Below, piece after piece: positions 43,146 through 50,654 of a DNA stretch of 64,000 bases. Positions within the stretch are counted from its first letter, which is position 1, and every line of letters starts with the position of its first letter. Origin of the DNA: Sporosarcina aquimarina (lineage in GTDB: Bacteria; Bacillota; Bacilli; Bacillales_A; Planococcaceae). The notes beneath the pieces are model-generated. The model saw nothing but the letters and a program-made list of their open reading frames with translations, was not told the origin of the DNA and ran no database searches. The stretch lies in assembly GCF_019748715.1 (NCBI RefSeq), contig NZ_JACLBZ010000030.1, positions 1 to 64,000 of the forward strand, given 5' to 3'. The position numbers and the translations under genes are program-made.

Positions 43146-43412
43146 TTACAGCTTATTGTAATAAGACAGCATGCTGGAAGCGAGTTCTTTTGCATCCACT
43201 TGATAGTCGCCGGATTGCACTTGTGCTTTCAACTGTTGCACGCGTTGCTGACGTTCCGTTTCAATAGGTGTTGCCGTAGATAGCTTTTTTGCTTCCGATG
43301 AAATTTCCAGTTTGTCGGTCTTCAATTGATTCGACTGTTTCGCTTGATCCACTTTCATTTGCTGATTGCGGTATGGATTGACCGCTGGGGTGTTGAATCT
43401 TTCAATTTTCAT
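43146..43412 (-). CDS. flgM: Anti-sigma-D factor FlgM
   Basis: An 88-residue polar protein: NPYRNQQMKV near the start and the C-terminal sigma-binding region (QLKAQVQSGDYQVDAKELASSMLSYY). It binds SigD until the hook is complete and is controlled by a SigD promoter upstream. It is first of the flgM-flgN-flgK-flgL run. Confidence 0.93.
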   Translation of the reverse strand: MKIERFNTPAVNPYRNQQMKVDQAKQSNQLKTDKLEISSEAKKLSTATPIETERQQRVQQLKAQVQSGDYQVDAKELASSMLSYYNKL

Positions 43413-43459
43413 AGTTCTCGCTCCTTTCGTTTTAAGCCTTCAGATAGGTCCTACTCTTT

Positions 43460-43486
43460 ACTTCGGCAGAATTCCTTAAACGTTTA
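43460..43486 (-). promoter_or_regulatory. SigD-type promoter of flgM
   Basis: TAAA (43483-43486), 15-base spacer, GCCGAAGT (43460-43467) on the minus strand. It lies 48 bases upstream of flgM, giving the usual feedback promoter. Confidence 0.78.
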
Positions 43487-43501
43487 GAGGCTTTGGGATG
43501 A

Positions 43502-43532
43502 AAAAACGAACAGTACGAACTGCTCGTTTTTT
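43502..43532 (-). terminator. Terminator between yvyF and flgM
   Basis: AAAACGAACAG and CTGCTCGTTTT pair around a seven-base loop, ending in T on the minus strand. It closes the comF-yvyF transcript. Confidence 0.8.
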
Positions 43533-43534
43533 CG

Positions 43535-43951
43535 TCACTTGCTGTCTTTTTGCGAGTAATACGTCGCTCGGTCTTGCTCTTTCATCGCTTCACGCAGTTC
43601 TTCTGCTGCTTCGATCGTATTCAATTCGCGTTTAATCTCGTCAGTGCATTTTACGCAAAGTTTACCGGTCGTCGTCAACGAGCCGCATTTGTCGCATGGA
43701 TAGCCTAGATTCGGAAACAATGCGGGCTGAAGTCTTCCTTTGCGCACCCAGCGATGCAGTAAGCTTTCGGTCACGCCTGTAGCTTCGACGATCCGGTCGA
43801 TGTTCGCCGCTCGGTTTTCGCGTTTGCGTAAGAACCGATAGACCGTTTCATACATTTTCTCTTCATTCATTGCACACTTCGCACACACATCCCGGACACC
43901 CGTGTAATTGAAAAAATCTCCGCATGTCGGACAATTCCTCAGTTCTGCCAT
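43535..43951 (-). CDS. yvyF: YvyF-like flagellar operon protein
   Basis: A 138-residue protein of the TIGR03826 family. It has two zinc-ribbon-like cysteine pairs (CPTCG, CAKC near the N-terminus) and a second set CDKCG/CVKC, with an HTH-like segment (VTESLLHRWVRKGRL) between. Found between comFC and flgM throughout Bacillus relatives. Role in flagellar regulation is suspected, not proven. Confidence 0.88.
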   Translation of the reverse strand: MAELRNCPTCGDFFNYTGVRDVCAKCAMNEEKMYETVYRFLRKRENRAANIDRIVEATGVTESLLHRWVRKGRLQPALFPNLGYPCDKCGSLTTTGKLCVKCTDEIKRELNTIEAAEELREAMKEQDRATYYSQKDSK

Positions 43952-43957
43952 GTCTCA

Positions 43958-44575
43958 TCACTTCTTTCCTGTAGCTCTGAATAATGTCACCGCTTCCACT
44001 CGTTCAGCTCCCGCTTGCTTTAACGTATGCGCAGCGTGGTGCATAGTGGTACCGGTCGTATAAATATCATCAACGAGCACATAGATCTTCTCATTACTTA
44101 TTATATCGGCTGACGCGGTGAATAGTTCAATTATCGCCAGACGTTCACTCCGTGTTTTTTCGCCCATCACCGACTCAGTCGTTTTTTGCAAAAGTTCTTG
44201 AAATGGAATGCCAGCAGCTTCGAGCAACGCATCGACTTGCGCGAAAGTTCGCCTCTTTTTACTCGCCGGGTGCATCGGAATCGGCACAATAATTTTTTTC
44301 GGATCAATCAACACGCTTCGCAGGTCACTCGCAAATACATACGCCAGTGCGATATCTTGCAGAAATTTGAATTGGTGCAGGTATTCGCGCGCTTGCTCAT
44401 TGTATGCATAGAGCGAATAAATAGAGCCCAACTGATCGTTTTTTGTGATACTGTCGATCCGTTCGAATTTCGCTAAACACACTGGACAGGTTGAGGTTTG
44501 CTTTTCGATACCAAGAAATTGTTGCCACGTCGGCTGGTCGTCGAGCGGCTTTTCGCATAATAGGCAGCTGTTCAT
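43958..44575 (-). CDS. comFC: ComFC, competence phosphoribosyltransferase-like protein
   Basis: A 205-residue protein with an N-terminal four-cysteine zinc motif (CLLCEKPL...CPVC) and a type I phosphoribosyltransferase domain carrying the VLVDDIYTTGTTM PRPP loop. It is needed for DNA uptake in transformation and binds ComFA. Its gene overlaps comFA by four bases. Confidence 0.93.
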   Translation of the reverse strand: MNSCLLCEKPLDDQPTWQQFLGIEKQTSTCPVCLAKFERIDSITKNDQLGSIYSLYAYNEQAREYLHQFKFLQDIALAYVFASDLRSVLIDPKKIIVPIPMHPASKKRRTFAQVDALLEAAGIPFQELLQKTTESVMGEKTRSERLAIIELFTASADIISNEKIYVLVDDIYTTGTTMHHAAHTLKQAGAERVEAVTLFRATGKK

Positions 44576-45885
44576 AGCAAGGGATCTCCTTGTTTGTTAA
44601 GCTTGCGGATTTCCTGCTTTGCTTCGTCCATTGCGTTCGTGATGCCTTGATGAAACAGCACAAAATCGCCGGATGTATTCGGAACGGAACGCCCGACTCG
44701 GCCGCCGATTTGGATGAGTGCCCCTTTATTGAAAATCTTCTGTTCCGCGCCGATGACCGCCACTTGCACGTTCGGAATCGTAATGCCGCGTTCAAGTATG
44801 GTTGTGGTCAAAAGGCCGGGTACTTCTTTTTTCCTTAACAATTGTACGCGTTCTTTTCGATCCGCATGCTCCGCGTGGACAGCACATATCCTGTCGTCGA
44901 GTTGCTGAAAAAGCGGCTCCGCAAGTTCCATTAATTCAATTTGATGAAAGAAGATGAGAAACGGCTGTTGTTTATCCAGGCGTTCTTTCGTCCAATTCAG
45001 CAGTTTTTTGGGGATGCGTTTCTTCTTTATCTGTTTTTCATAATTCCATAATGTTTCATTGCGCGGCTCAGGCAATGGTTTGCCATGATAGCGCCTCGCG
45101 AGGATGGAAATATTGCCGTTTTTTTTATTCATGGCAAGCAATTGTGCTGAAGGTGTGGCAGTGACGAAATGAATCGGTGCGTTTGCCTTTGCTGCTTTTC
45201 GCACTGCTTGTTGCAGTGTTTCGTCGGCAGTATAAGGAAATGCATCTGCTTCGTCAACGAAGACCGCGTCAAACGCTTCTTGGAATCGGTACAGCTGATG
45301 GGTTGTCGCAAGAATTAACTGTGCATCAAAGCGCTCCACTTCTGCCCCGCCATAAAGTGCTTCAATGACGGTGTCCGGAAATGCGATTTTCAGTCGCGGC
45401 AGCAGTTCGAGGATGACGTCCACTCGCGGCGCCGCAAGACAAACGCGTTTGCCTTCATTCAGCAAGTGGTGAATAGGCTTAAAAAGCATTTCCGTCTTAC
45501 CAGAACCACAGACTGCATAAAGTAGATGGGAGATACTTTGTTTCGTACTGTCCAGTAACTCGTTTGTTGCCTTTTGCTGGGCTGGCGTCAAGTTTCCCTG
45601 CCAGTTCATTCGATGCTCTGTTGGATATATCGGAGCTTGTCCAGTCCAAATGAGCAATTCCGAACACCGGGAGACGCGTCCCATTTTTAAGCAGTTGCGG
45701 CAGTAAGCACAAGTCGTTTCACACTGCGCACATTGGAAACTCGTAAACTTTGATTGGTCTTCATTGAGGCAACGGCGGCACATAAAGTGTGTACCGTGCC
45801 AAGTCATTTTGGCTGTAACGCCTGCCATAGTTTGAATTGCTCCTTGTCCAATTAATTCGGCAATCGATTCGGGTGAAAATGGCAT
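44572..45885 (-). CDS. comFA: ComFA, DNA translocation ATPase for natural transformation
   Basis: A 437-residue DEAD-box-like ATPase. Zinc motif CRRC..CAQC..CAYCRNC at residues 36-65, Walker A AVCGSGKTEM, Walker B FVDEADAFP, motif III VTATPSAQ and motif VI GRVGRS. It pulls single-stranded DNA through the membrane channel with ComFC. Homology to B. subtilis ComFA (KELQQTLRSRHLLR) continues upstream of this ATG: about 20 more in-frame residues (ELQKFLAGRIWLRHV) reach an ATA at 45945 that lies nine bases after AAAGGAGG. The true start may therefore be non-ATG. Confidence 0.93.
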   Translation of the reverse strand: MPFSPESIAELIGQGAIQTMAGVTAKMTWHGTHFMCRRCLNEDQSKFTSFQCAQCETTCAYCRNCLKMGRVSRCSELLIWTGQAPIYPTEHRMNWQGNLTPAQQKATNELLDSTKQSISHLLYAVCGSGKTEMLFKPIHHLLNEGKRVCLAAPRVDVILELLPRLKIAFPDTVIEALYGGAEVERFDAQLILATTHQLYRFQEAFDAVFVDEADAFPYTADETLQQAVRKAAKANAPIHFVTATPSAQLLAMNKKNGNISILARRYHGKPLPEPRNETLWNYEKQIKKKRIPKKLLNWTKERLDKQQPFLIFFHQIELMELAEPLFQQLDDRICAVHAEHADRKERVQLLRKKEVPGLLTTTILERGITIPNVQVAVIGAEQKIFNKGALIQIGGRVGRSVPNTSGDFVLFHQGITNAMDEAKQEIRKLNKQGDPLL

Positions 45886-45942
45886 GACGTGGCGCAGCCA
45901 AATGCGGCCTGCCAGGAACTTTTGTAGCTCATCGTAATTTGC

Positions 45943-45960
45943 TATAGAAGAAATCCTCCT
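45943..45960 (-). promoter_or_regulatory. comFA: Ribosome site and possible ATA start of comFA
   Basis: AGGAGG (complement of 45955-45960) is nine bases before ATA (complement of 45943-45945). No ATG, GTG or TTG in the right frame lies near, yet the reading frame from here is homologous to ComFA. This predicts weak, non-canonical initiation. Confidence 0.55.
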
Positions 45961-46812
45961 TTATGTTCCGCGCCGCTTCACCCAGCCGAGTCCCATCGCC
46001 CCTTCTCCGAGATGGGTGCCGATGACCGGACCAAAATGGCTGATCGTGAAATCGACGTTCGGATGTTTTTTCTCTAAAATTTCTTTCCATTCCTCTGCTT
46101 GTTCATAGCGGTTTGCATGAATGATCGCTGCGTCAAGCAACTGATCTTTCGCATCTTCCGCCAATAAATCCGCGATTCGCTTCATCGCTTTTTTCGTCGT
46201 ACGGATTTTCTCGAATGGCACGATGACCTTATCTTCGAAATGCAGAAGAGGTTTGACTTGCAGAAGTCCACCGACAATCGCCTGGGCGCCGGATAATCGG
46301 CCGCCACGTTGCAGATGGGATAGGTCGTCCACCATGAAATACGCTTTTAGCGTTTTCTTCATTTCATGAAGTTCTTCCAAAATCGCACGTGGTTCGACAC
46401 CTTCATTCGCCAGTTGGGCTGCCCGCACCGCGTAAAAACCTTGGGGATACGCGGATATTTCCGAATCAAACGGCAAGACTTCAATATCTTCTACAATTTC
46501 ACCTGCTTGCATCGCTCCCATATATGTGCCGCTGATGCCACTGGATAGATGAATTGAAATGACGGCGTCATAGTCTTTCGCCAGTTGTGTGTAGAGCGTT
46601 TCAAAGTCTCCAATTGCAGGTTGGGATGTTTTGGGAAGCGGACCTTTTCCGCGTACCAGTTCATAGAATGCTTCTGTCGTCAGGTCGACGTCTTCCGCAA
46701 ACGATTTCCCATCGATCGTCACCATTAAGGGGATGGTGTGTATTCCAAGTTCTTCTTTTATGTCATCCGGCAAATACGCCGTACTATCTGTCACAATCGC
46801 TGTTTTCAACAT
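45961..46812 (-). CDS. degV: DegV family fatty-acid-binding protein
   Basis: A 283-residue protein: IVTDSTAYLP at the start, LPKTSQPAIGDF, and the SSGISGTY lipid-headgroup loop define the family, whose members (FakB in others) present fatty acids to the kinase FakA. It is upstream of comFA as in Bacillus (yviA). ATG 46812 follows AGGAG; the upstream TTG at 46818 is less well placed. The C-terminal HFGPVIGTHLGEGAMG is complete. Confidence 0.93.
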   Translation of the reverse strand: MLKTAIVTDSTAYLPDDIKEELGIHTIPLMVTIDGKSFAEDVDLTTEAFYELVRGKGPLPKTSQPAIGDFETLYTQLAKDYDAVISIHLSSGISGTYMGAMQAGEIVEDIEVLPFDSEISAYPQGFYAVRAAQLANEGVEPRAILEELHEMKKTLKAYFMVDDLSHLQRGGRLSGAQAIVGGLLQVKPLLHFEDKVIVPFEKIRTTKKAMKRIADLLAEDAKDQLLDAAIIHANRYEQAEEWKEILEKKHPNVDFTISHFGPVIGTHLGEGAMGLGWVKRRGT

Positions 46813-46897
46813 GATCAACTCCTGTCCCCTATTCTACCTGAAATTGTTTAAGATGGCATCTGTGAAGTTGAAGCCTATATAAGAGATTAACTTTGTG

Positions 46898-47320
46898 GGC
46901 GGTCCGGGATTTACGCTCCAGACGGGGCGCTTTCCGGAGGGCGTGGATAGACACATAGCGAGCTCATTGTAATTTTTCAGGTCTAAGAAGTGCTCACATA
47001 GTCAGAGTACAAAACTGGCATCATTCATTGACTAGTTTAAGAGCGTTAAGTGAATTTAGCATCAACAAGACCACAGGTAATGCTCCATGCCATTTAGCTT
47101 TTGAACTATTATAGGAGAACAATACATTGTCACTTAAAAATTACGATGAACTACACTTTATTCTTACCTTCTCGAGGTAGGGATTGGAGCGGCGGGTGGC
47201 GACTCCTGCGGGATTAGCGCGACAGGTGAGACCCCGCAGGAGCGCAGCGAACGAGGAGACTCACCGCGCGCCCCGCGGAACGCGTCCACCCAGAGTGCAA
47301 ATCCCCGGACCGCTCACAAT
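46898..47320. repeat. Composite GC-rich inverted-repeat element, copy 1
   Basis: A truncated GC-rich unit in reverse orientation (46898-46950), a 225-base AT-rich middle containing CATAGCGAGCTCATTG and GAAGTGCTC...AACTGGCAT, and a full GC-rich unit (47176-47320: GGATTGGAGCGGCGGGTGGC to CAAATCCCCGGACCG). The whole recurs inverted at 56050-56645. The middle has no gene. Confidence 0.75.
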
Positions 47321-47409
47321 TTCTCACCTCGATTTTCTTCAATCTTCTGACAACAACCTTCCACTCATGCTATCTTGTAAGTAGACTATCCAAACTGAAA
47401 GGGGTTTTC

Positions 47410-48189
47410 ATGATGCATGAAATTCGTTACGAGCAAAGGAACTCGGTGGCTTATGTGACGCTAAATCGACCAGAGGCGATGAATGCGTTCAACTTTAATC
47501 TTCTGATGGAACTCGGACAAGTGGTGGAGGCAATTCGGATTGATTCAGACATTCGTGCGGTCGTCTTCACAGGCAGCGGGGATCGGGCTTTTAGTGTGGG
47601 GGCTGATTTAAAAGAGCGGAAACTGTTGACGGAAGCTCAAGTGCGACGGAATCTGAATAAAATTGGTGATGTCTTTACGATGATTGACCAGCTGCCGCAG
47701 CCGACGATTGCGGTCATCAATGGCTTTGCGTTTGGCGGTGGGATGGAGCTTGCTTTGGCGTGCGACTTCCGGATTGCGGCGGATGAAGCGGTCATGGGAC
47801 TGACGGAGACTGGACTTGCGATTATCCCGGGCGCTGGCGGTACTCAGCGATTGCCTAGGTTGATAGGTGAAGCGAAAGCGCTCGAGTTGATTTTGACAGC
47901 GAAGCGATTGACTGCGGATGAAGCACTAGACTATGGAATCTTGACGCAAAAAGCGCCTGCCGATCAATTGGCGGAAACCACCGAAGCGTTCGTGGCTTCA
48001 TTGCTCGTAAATGGACCGATTGCAATTCAGCAGGCGAAGTTTGCCATCAAGCAAGGGATGAACGCAGATTTGCAGACGGGGCTTGCGATCGAGCGGAAGG
48101 CGTATGAAATGACGTTGCCGACGGAAGATCGGGTTGAGGCGTTGACTGCATTTGCTGAAAAGCGGAAGCCTGTGTTTAAAGGGCGCTGA
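47410..48189 (+). CDS. Enoyl-CoA hydratase/isomerase family protein
   Basis: A 259-residue crotonase. The oxyanion loop residues sit in SVGADLKERK and the INGFAFGGGMELALACDF block (about 103-120); the catalytic glutamate is in the TETGLAIIPGAGGTQRL region, with both glutamates expected for a hydratase retained in part. It hydrates 2-trans-enoyl-CoA in fatty-acid oxidation. It begins at ATG 47410 after AAAGGGG; a second ATG follows directly. It is transcribed alone. Confidence 0.9.
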   Translation: MMHEIRYEQRNSVAYVTLNRPEAMNAFNFNLLMELGQVVEAIRIDSDIRAVVFTGSGDRAFSVGADLKERKLLTEAQVRRNLNKIGDVFTMIDQLPQPTIAVINGFAFGGGMELALACDFRIAADEAVMGLTETGLAIIPGAGGTQRLPRLIGEAKALELILTAKRLTADEALDYGILTQKAPADQLAETTEAFVASLLVNGPIAIQQAKFAIKQGMNADLQTGLAIERKAYEMTLPTEDRVEALTAFAEKRKPVFKGR

Positions 48190-48209
48190 TGATCAAAAAG
48201 AGATGGTCA

Positions 48210-48362
48210 GTTGTTTTTGGTGCTGCGTTTACTTCGTTTGGCGCGGTTCGATGAGAGTTTGGTGCGGTGGTAGCGGGGATTGGTTCGGTGCACCGATAAT
48301 TTGGCGCGGTGGGGGTCTTGTTTGGTTCGGTGCGCAGGCAGATTGGTGCGGCGACGACTACA
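48210..48362. repeat. Degenerate 21-bp period array, locus 1
   Basis: Seven successive units begin with TTTGGYGCGGT-like cores (TTTGGTGCTGC, TTTGGCGCGGT, TTTGGTGCGGT, TTGGTTCGGT, TTTGGCGCGGT, TTTGGTTCGGT, TTGGTGCGGC) at 20-22 base spacing; the other half of each unit varies. It lies after the hydratase stop codon and before its terminator. The same cores occur at 61230-61345 in inverted direction. Confidence 0.7.
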
Positions 48363-48400
48363 GTCAGTTGCCAGCTATTCAAAAAAAGTTTAATAAACGA

Positions 48401-48450
48401 AAAAAGCCATCTTAGAAAGTCTTTTTCACTGACTTTTAAGATGGCCTTTC
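48401..48450. terminator. Bidirectional terminator between hydratase and FliS-like gene
   Basis: AAAAAAGCCATCTTAGAAAGTC pairs with GACTTTTAAGATGGCCTTTC around a nine-base loop, with A/T runs on both sides. Confidence 0.8.
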
Positions 48451-48455
48451 TTCAT

Positions 48456-48854
48456 TTACAAACTATTCGTCGTAAATCGCTCACGCCGTTGGTTTTGGCG
48501 CGCTTCACTCCACGCTTCCGCCAGCTGATCGATCTGTTCCCGGATCTCCGGCAGCAATTCGTAGTATTTATGTAATTGCACAGTCAAGAGACTTTGATTG
48601 ATCACAACATACTGCAGCACTAGCCGCTTGCCCTCTTCACTTCGGTGATCCACCACACCCATCAGCTCGAACAGCACATACTGAAGCTTTTTCAGCGGTT
48701 CGGTTACGTCAGGATTCGCTACTCGTTCTGTAGTGGCTTGTGTTTCTGAAAGCAAACTGCTCATTTCATTTAGCAGTTGAATAATGGAGTCAATCGTCGG
48801 GGTCGTCGTGCTCGCTGTCGTTTGATAGACTTCGATCGCACGTTTTATGTACAT
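48456..48854 (-). CDS. FliS-like flagellin export chaperone
   Basis: A 132-residue, mainly helical protein starting MYIKRAIEVYQTTASTTTP, similar to the FliS start (YQQNSV/NTASPG) and its four-helix bundle length. FliS binds the flagellin C-terminus and keeps it unfolded for export. It is divergent from a flagellin-like gene and probably its private chaperone. ATG 48854 follows TTTGGAGTG; a longer frame to 48953 would run over the promoter region. Confidence 0.72.
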   Translation of the reverse strand: MYIKRAIEVYQTTASTTTPTIDSIIQLLNEMSSLLSETQATTERVANPDVTEPLKKLQYVLFELMGVVDHRSEEGKRLVLQYVVINQSLLTVQLHKYYELLPEIREQIDQLAEAWSEARQNQRRERFTTNSL

Positions 48855-48911
48855 GCCGCTCACTCCAAATGTTTTTCTTTTATTATCGTCTGTTTCGTTT
48901 GATTTTGAATG

Positions 48912-48925
48912 AAATCGGCCGATAT
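48912..48925. promoter_or_regulatory. Palindromic SigD-type -10 between the divergent flagellar genes
   Basis: GCCGATAT on the plus strand (48918-48925) and GCCGATTT on the minus strand (48912-48919) overlap in the palindrome ATCGGCCGAT. Both directions could thus use SigD, but the -35 elements are poor. Confidence 0.5.
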
Positions 48926-48966
48926 AAAATCTGATGCACAAATGAATAATCAAAGTAGGTGAAAGG

Positions 48967-49776
48967 ATGCGAATACACAGCCAAGAACATATTGCGTTTT
49001 CAACGAATCGTGCGCAAAGGAATGCGACGGATATTGAAAAGACGCTGTTGAAGCTCGGCAGCGGATCGAAGGTGGCAAAAGGAAGTCAAAATGCTTCCGG
49101 CCTGGCCATTTCCGAAACGATGCGTGCTCAAATCCGGGGACTCTCCCAGGCGCAGCGCAATATGCAAGACGGACTTTCCGTTCTCGAATCTTCCAATGAA
49201 GGACTGAATAACGTCAACAACTTGCTTCAGCGAGCGCGTGAAATGGCAGTTGCTGCGGCAAACGGCACATTGACCGACCAGGATCGAGAAGCAAGCTCTT
49301 TGGAACTGGACCAGATCATGGAGTCCATTAATGACACTGCAGGTAAACTGGAGTTCAATACGAAGAAGATCCTTGGAGAAGATAAGGCGCTGATTTTACA
49401 GGTTGGTGCGAATCCAGGACAGCAATTGACGATTGGTAATATTAACGTCAGCACGGACAAACTCGGTCTTGACGGTGCTTCCATCGCGACACAGAAAGAC
49501 GCGGAGGAATTGATTTCGAAGATTGATAAAGCAATCGGCGTTGTCGGCGGTCATTTAACGAAAGTCGGCTCTGAGATGGAATCGATCGAGCACCATTTGA
49601 CAAATGCTCTCGTGTTCGAAGGCAATCTGACCAAATCGCTTTCGTTGCTGGCGGATACCGATATGGCGGGGGAAATGATGAATTTCGTCCAGCAGGATAT
49701 TCGGCAAAAGGGCGATCAGTTGCTGATCAAGACTGTGAATAGTAATTTGCAGGATGTTCTATCGCTTCTGAAGTGA
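48967..49776 (+). CDS. Minor flagellin-like protein (Hag paralogue)
   Basis: A 269-residue flagellin homologue: helical N-terminal domain with LGSGSKVAKGSQNASGLAIS, LQRAREMAVAAANG, NTKKILGEDKALILQVGANPG, and a C-terminal helix ending LQDVLSLLK instead of the usual GVLQLLR. The altered ends suggest a special role, such as a minor filament subunit or regulator; a divergent FliS-like gene may serve it. The variable domain is very short. No intron is present. Confidence 0.88.
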   Translation: MRIHSQEHIAFSTNRAQRNATDIEKTLLKLGSGSKVAKGSQNASGLAISETMRAQIRGLSQAQRNMQDGLSVLESSNEGLNNVNNLLQRAREMAVAAANGTLTDQDREASSLELDQIMESINDTAGKLEFNTKKILGEDKALILQVGANPGQQLTIGNINVSTDKLGLDGASIATQKDAEELISKIDKAIGVVGGHLTKVGSEMESIEHHLTNALVFEGNLTKSLSLLADTDMAGEMMNFVQQDIRQKGDQLLIKTVNSNLQDVLSLLK

Positions 49777-49780
49777 ATGC

Positions 49781-49819
49781 AAAAACCCTTCCAACTTTTA
49801 TTCGTTGGAAGGGTTTTTT
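49781..49819 (+). terminator. Terminator of the flagellin-like gene
   Basis: AAAAACCCTTCCAA and TTGGAAGGGTTTTTT form a stem with T run. It lies over the convergent comFB end. Confidence 0.85.
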
Positions 49820-50091
49820 ACGTTTTCACAGCGTGGGTTCTCTGCCACAACTCCTGCGGCCCAGGCCACTTTTGTCAAGATGGCGGTGGCGCCTTGGCGA
49901 TCGGCTTGATGAATGGCTCGTATGTAGGCGCTGTTTGCTTCGTCGACGATGTATTGAGGCGATAGATTATTCAACGTCATCGCCAACACGTCGTTCATGC
50001 AATGATCGCATGTGCATGACATGTTTAGCTCTTTTTTGTATTTCTCAATAACATCTTTGACGACAATCTCCATAACGTTCTGCACTTTCAT
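49798..50091 (-). CDS. comFB: ComFB-like late competence protein
   Basis: A 97-residue protein of the ComFB family: NVMEIVVKDVI, the zinc-type CTCDHC and the ALNNLSPQYIV block with two further cysteines (the family carries CxxC plus C). In B. subtilis comFB sits between comFA and comFC; here it is a lone gene 4 kb away, next to the flagellin paralogue, and the comFA and comFC genes overlap directly. ATG 50091 is used; the function in competence is not known. Confidence 0.85.
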   Translation of the reverse strand: MKVQNVMEIVVKDVIEKYKKELNMSCTCDHCMNDVLAMTLNNLSPQYIVDEANSAYIRAIHQADRQGATAILTKVAWAAGVVAENPRCENVKNPSNE

Positions 50092-50177
50092 TTTCTGATA
50101 CCCCTTTTCAACCTGCACAGGGAGTTAGTGTTCTGCTTGCGTTGAGTGGATACGGGCTACATTTTGTCCTAGGCACC

Positions 50178-50600
50178 GTTGATTTCCGTTGCGGGCGGAC
50201 GCTTTCCGTGGGGCGTGCGGTGAGCCGCTTCCTTCGCTTCGCTCAGTCCAGGGTCTCACCTGTCACGCTAATCCCACAGGAGTCGCCGCCCTCCACTACA
50301 ATCAACTAAATTCGATAAAAAACAATTGCATTCACTACACTAACGCTTATTTATTAAGCGTTAGTCTCTCTAGCTCTTAAGCTGAAGAACCTTCCACTGG
50401 TACAGCAAACACCTTATAATTTCAAAGTATTTACTAAGTGCTTCAGCTCGCCTTGTAGGGATTGGAGCGTAAGGCGGGCGACTCCTTGGGGATCAGCGTG
50501 CGCCTTGAGACCCCGCAGAAGCGAAGCGAACGAGGAGGCTCAAGCCACGCCCCCAGGAAAGCGTCCCGCCTGAAGCGCAAATCCCCGGATACCCGACCCA
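50178..50600. repeat. Composite GC-rich inverted-repeat element, copy 2
   Basis: A GC-rich unit in reverse orientation (50178-50300, ...GGACGCTTTCCGTGGGGC...), a 150-base AT-rich middle with a perfect ACTAACGCTTA...TAAGCGTTAGT hairpin (about 50338-50365), and a forward GC-rich unit (50453-50595). The outer units match those at 47 and 56 kb, but the middle is different. No gene is seen. Confidence 0.7.
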
Positions 50601-50654
50601 TACTCCTGCAAAGAACACTCACTCTTCCGTAAAAGCTAAACCACCACTCACTAC

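Noticed and set aside
48152-48415. Tryptophan- and glycine-rich frame (and the opposite TAPN-rich frame)
   Set aside because: Produced by the 21-bp array reading through; it overlaps the hydratase end and has no start signal.
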